NCBI GenBank assembly: GCA_030832365.1
Contig: JAURJF010000042.1
Coordinates: 1-8,364, forward strand
Reading direction: 5' to 3'
Source: Candidatus Nanopelagicales bacterium
GTDB taxonomy: Bacteria; Actinomycetota; Actinomycetes; Nanopelagicales; Nanopelagicaceae
Length of the DNA stretch: 8,364 nt
Of this stretch, positions 6,960-8,364 are shown piece by piece. Position 1 is the first letter of the stretch. The number at the start of each line of letters is the position of its first letter. The notes under the pieces are model-generated. The model did no database searches and was not told the origin of the DNA. It saw only the letters and a list, made by a program, of their open reading frames with translations. A program made the position numbers and the translations under genes.

Positions 6960-7847
6960 ATGAATAACGAAATGTTTGCCCAAGTTAAATCTGGCAAAGG
7001 CTTTATTGCAGCCCTTGATCAATCAGGTGGCAGCACGCCAAAGACCCTAGCGCTATATGGCGTTACCGAGTCTGCATACTCCAATGAAGCTGAGATGTTT
7101 GATCGCATGCACGAGATGCGCTCACGCCTAATCAAGTCGCCAGTATTTAATGGCGAGCGTGTGATTGGCGCAATTCTCTTTGAAATGACTATGGAGCGCA
7201 CCATTGATGGAATCGGCTCTGCTGAATTCTTATGGAATAAGAAGAAAGTCGTTCCATTTCTCAAAGTTGATAACGGCCTTGCTGATGAAGCAAATGATGT
7301 CCAACTCATGAAGCCAATTCCAGAACTTGGTGCAAGAATTGCTGCTGCAAATAAGCACGGAGTTTTTGGCACCAAGATGCGTTCGGTGATTAATATGGCA
7401 AACCCATCAGGAATTGATGAAGTTGTTAAGCAGCAATTTGGAGTTGGCAAGGAGATTATCGCAGGTGGCCTTGTTCCAATCATTGAGCCTGAGGTAAATA
7501 TCAAGAGCGCAGAGAAGGCAGAAGCAGAAGAAATTCTAAAGAAGCAATTAATAGAGCAAGCAAATAGCCTAAGCGGCGATCAAAACATCATGCTCAAGCT
7601 CTCTCTTCCAACAAAGGCTAATCTCTATAAAGAGCTAGTAGATCACCCTCGCGTTGTTAGAGTTGTTGCTCTCTCTGGTGGATATTCAAGAGAGGTTGCT
7701 AATCAAATGCTTGCTGAAAATACTGGCGTTATTGCCTCTTTCTCAAGGGCGCTAGCTGAGGGGTTAAGTGCTCAACAAAGCGATACTGATTTTGATGCGA
7801 TGCTCAATGGAACAATTCAGAGCATTTATGAGGCTTCTATCAAGTAA
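6960..7847 (+). CDS. fda: Class I fructose-bisphosphate aldolase
   Basis: Cytoplasmic enzyme that reversibly cleaves fructose 1,6-bisphosphate into dihydroxyacetone phosphate and glyceraldehyde 3-phosphate (EC 4.1.2.13), acting in glycolysis and gluconeogenesis through a Schiff base without metal. Its 295 residues match the short bacterial class I type (Staphylococcus Fda, 296). Seen: GFIAALDQSGGSTPKTLALYG (split across 14-34), FLKVDNGL (100-107), KMRSVI (139-144), the catalytic glutamate E176 in LVPIIEPEV, the Schiff-base lysine K213 in MLKLSLPTKANLY, and the phosphate-site segment ALSGGYSREVAN (237-248). The last two catalytic residues fall one position after S. aureus E175 and K212. The start is fixed by AAGGAG. 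It is transcribed alone, divergently from yajQ, and ends in tandem stops TAATAA. It is not a class II zinc enzyme or a DeoC/LacD-type aldolase. Confidence 0.95.
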   Translation: MNNEMFAQVKSGKGFIAALDQSGGSTPKTLALYGVTESAYSNEAEMFDRMHEMRSRLIKSPVFNGERVIGAILFEMTMERTIDGIGSAEFLWNKKKVVPFLKVDNGLADEANDVQLMKPIPELGARIAAANKHGVFGTKMRSVINMANPSGIDEVVKQQFGVGKEIIAGGLVPIIEPEVNIKSAEKAEAEEILKKQLIEQANSLSGDQNIMLKLSLPTKANLYKELVDHPRVVRVVALSGGYSREVANQMLAENTGVIASFSRALAEGLSAQQSDTDFDAMLNGTIQSIYEASIK

Positions 7848-7864
7848 TAATTAGTAATTTGTGA

Positions 7865-7892
7865 GCGCGAGGGTGAGTTGCTAGCCTTGCGC
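7865..7892 (+). terminator. Stem-loop downstream of the aldolase gene, possible terminator
   Basis: GCGCGAGG (7865-7872) pairs with CCTTGCGC (7885-7892) over eight positions, one of them a G-T wobble, around a 12-base loop. It starts 17 bases after the aldolase stop and ends 15 bases before the tRNA. There is no T-run after it, so it is either a U-less terminator, an RNA-processing or 3'-end-protecting hairpin, or a boundary read through into the tRNA. Confidence 0.4.
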
Positions 7893-7907
7893 AATCAAGT
7901 GCTAAAT

Positions 7908-7989
7908 GGTGGGTTGCCCGAGTGGCCAATGGGAGCGGACTGTAAATCCGCCGGCTTAGCCTTCAGTGGTTCAAATCCACTACCCACCA
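7908..7989 (+). tRNA. tRNA-Tyr (anticodon GTA)
   Basis: An 82-base class II tRNA folds cleanly. The acceptor stem is GGTGGGT (7908-7914) with ACCCACC (7982-7988) and discriminator A7989. The D stem is CCC/GGG (7917-7919/7931-7933) with the conserved GTGG in the loop. The anticodon stem is GCGGA/TCCGC (7935-7939/7947-7951) with loop CTGTAAA, giving anticodon GTA at 7942-7944. The long variable arm (7952-7964) has a GGC-TTA-GCC stem. The T stem is AGTGG/CCACT with loop TTCAAAT. The long variable arm is normal for bacterial tRNA-Tyr. The 3' CCA is not encoded (CAA follows the discriminator), so it must be added by nucleotidyltransferase. No clear promoter of its own is seen; it may be read from the aldolase transcript. 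Confidence 0.97.
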
Positions 7990-7998
7990 CAAGTGCTC

Positions 7999-8364
7999 TT
8001 AGTTCATAGCCCATTTCACGGTGATAGAGATAGAGACTTCCTCTTCACCAAGATCAATTACAGGAGTTGAGGCATCCTCTGCCTTAGCAACTCCAAGCAT
8101 TGGAAATGAATATGAAGGAGCAGAGTTTTCTTGTAGTGAAATGACTTTGCCCAATGAGGCTCCAAGTAGTTTGGCATAGGAAGAGGCTTTAGATTTTGCA
8201 TCAGCAACAGCAGCAGCTCTTGCTTCCTGCATTGCTGCAGAGCCCTTAGAGATAAATGGAGCAATACCATTAATTGCAACACTTTCACTGCCTGCGCTTT
8301 CAACTAATTCAATTACTTTTCCAGCGCTCTCTGCTTTGCGGATAATTACAGTAAATGATTGAGT
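7999..8364 (-). CDS. SIMPL domain-containing protein (DUF541), 5'-truncated
   Basis: The frame is open to the window edge, so the N-terminus lies beyond 8364; 121 C-terminal residues are visible. The visible start, TQSFTVIIRKAESAGKVIEL, is the 'V.V.vrd...agkvid.l...G' region of SIMPL/DUF541 proteins (BP26/OMP28 and YggE family). It is followed by the typical amphipathic helix MQEARAAAVADAKSKASSYA, then LLGASLGKVISLQE, a variable stretch, and the closing beta strand EEEVSISITVKWAMN. Family members are secreted, periplasmic or lipoprotein; the signal peptide region is outside the window, so localisation cannot be judged. The biochemical role is poorly defined. An ATG at 8230-8232 exists, but starting there would remove conserved domain sequence. 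The stop lies nine bases from the convergent tRNA-Tyr. Confidence 0.85.
   Translation of the reverse strand, partial: TQSFTVIIRKAESAGKVIELVESAGSESVAINGIAPFISKGSAAMQEARAAAVADAKSKASSYAKLLGASLGKVISLQENSAPSYSFPMLGVAKAEDASTPVIDLGEEEVSISITVKWAMN

Noticed and set aside
7019..7504. 161-codon open frame antisense to the aldolase gene
   Set aside because: It is the complement of a clearly real gene containing the catalytic regions; its protein resembles nothing and it has no promoter or ribosome site.
8058..8303. 81-codon minus-strand frame overlapping the SIMPL gene
   Set aside because: It is leucine/glutamine-rich, low-complexity translation of an alternative frame; the other minus frame matches the SIMPL domain and is open to the window edge.
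1..8364. Frequent CTAG tetranucleotides (about thirty by eye)
   Set aside because: This is close to the 33 expected at random for this length. It only shows that the genome does not avoid CTAG, unlike many bacteria.

Overview
The window is an ordinary, tightly packed stretch of core chromosome. It most resembles a low-to-mid-G+C actinobacterium; the freshwater Nanopelagicales (acI: Planktophila/Nanopelagicus type) are my best guess. That placement is inference. It rests on actinobacterial-looking NuoL/M/N proteins, a nuo operon that runs directly into a long-chain polyprenyl diphosphate synthase gene, a yajQ gene and a tRNA-Tyr close by, AT-leaning codons (G+C in the 40s by eye), minimal spacers and a probable leaderless promoter. 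No mobile element, CRISPR array, integrase, toxin or defence gene is visible.

Layout. Positions 1-4474 (+) hold the 3' end of a complex I operon: nuoL (5'-truncated by the window), nuoM and nuoN, joined by 4-bp and 1-bp overlaps. Two bases after nuoN comes a polyprenyl diphosphate synthase gene (4477-5463, +), which very likely makes the side chain of the respiratory quinone, probably menaquinone. Converging on it, and overlapping its last 42 bases, is a minus-strand pair: yajQ (6318-6806) followed by rarD (5422-6321), joined by a 4-base overlap. A 153-bp divergent promoter region (6807-6959) separates yajQ from a class I fructose-bisphosphate aldolase gene (6960-7847, +). A stem-loop and a tRNA-Tyr(GUA) gene (7908-7989, +) follow. 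The window ends in the 3' part of a minus-strand SIMPL/DUF541 protein gene (7999-8364, running off the window).

How the genes work together. NuoL, NuoM and NuoN are the three antiporter-like proton-pumping subunits of NADH:quinone oxidoreductase, and the next gene supplies the lipid tail of the quinone that the complex reduces. Respiration and its electron carrier are therefore probably expressed as one unit. The aldolase adds a central glycolytic/gluconeogenic step. YajQ (a nucleotide-binding protein, c-di-GMP-binding in some species) and RarD (an EamA-type permease) form a small operon of uncertain role. I found no convincing undescribed system. The points worth a second look are architectural: the convergent coding overlap with an embedded inverted repeat, the leaderless yajQ promoter, the stem-loop in the aldolase leader, and the tRNA-Tyr gene lying almost flush against a convergent gene.
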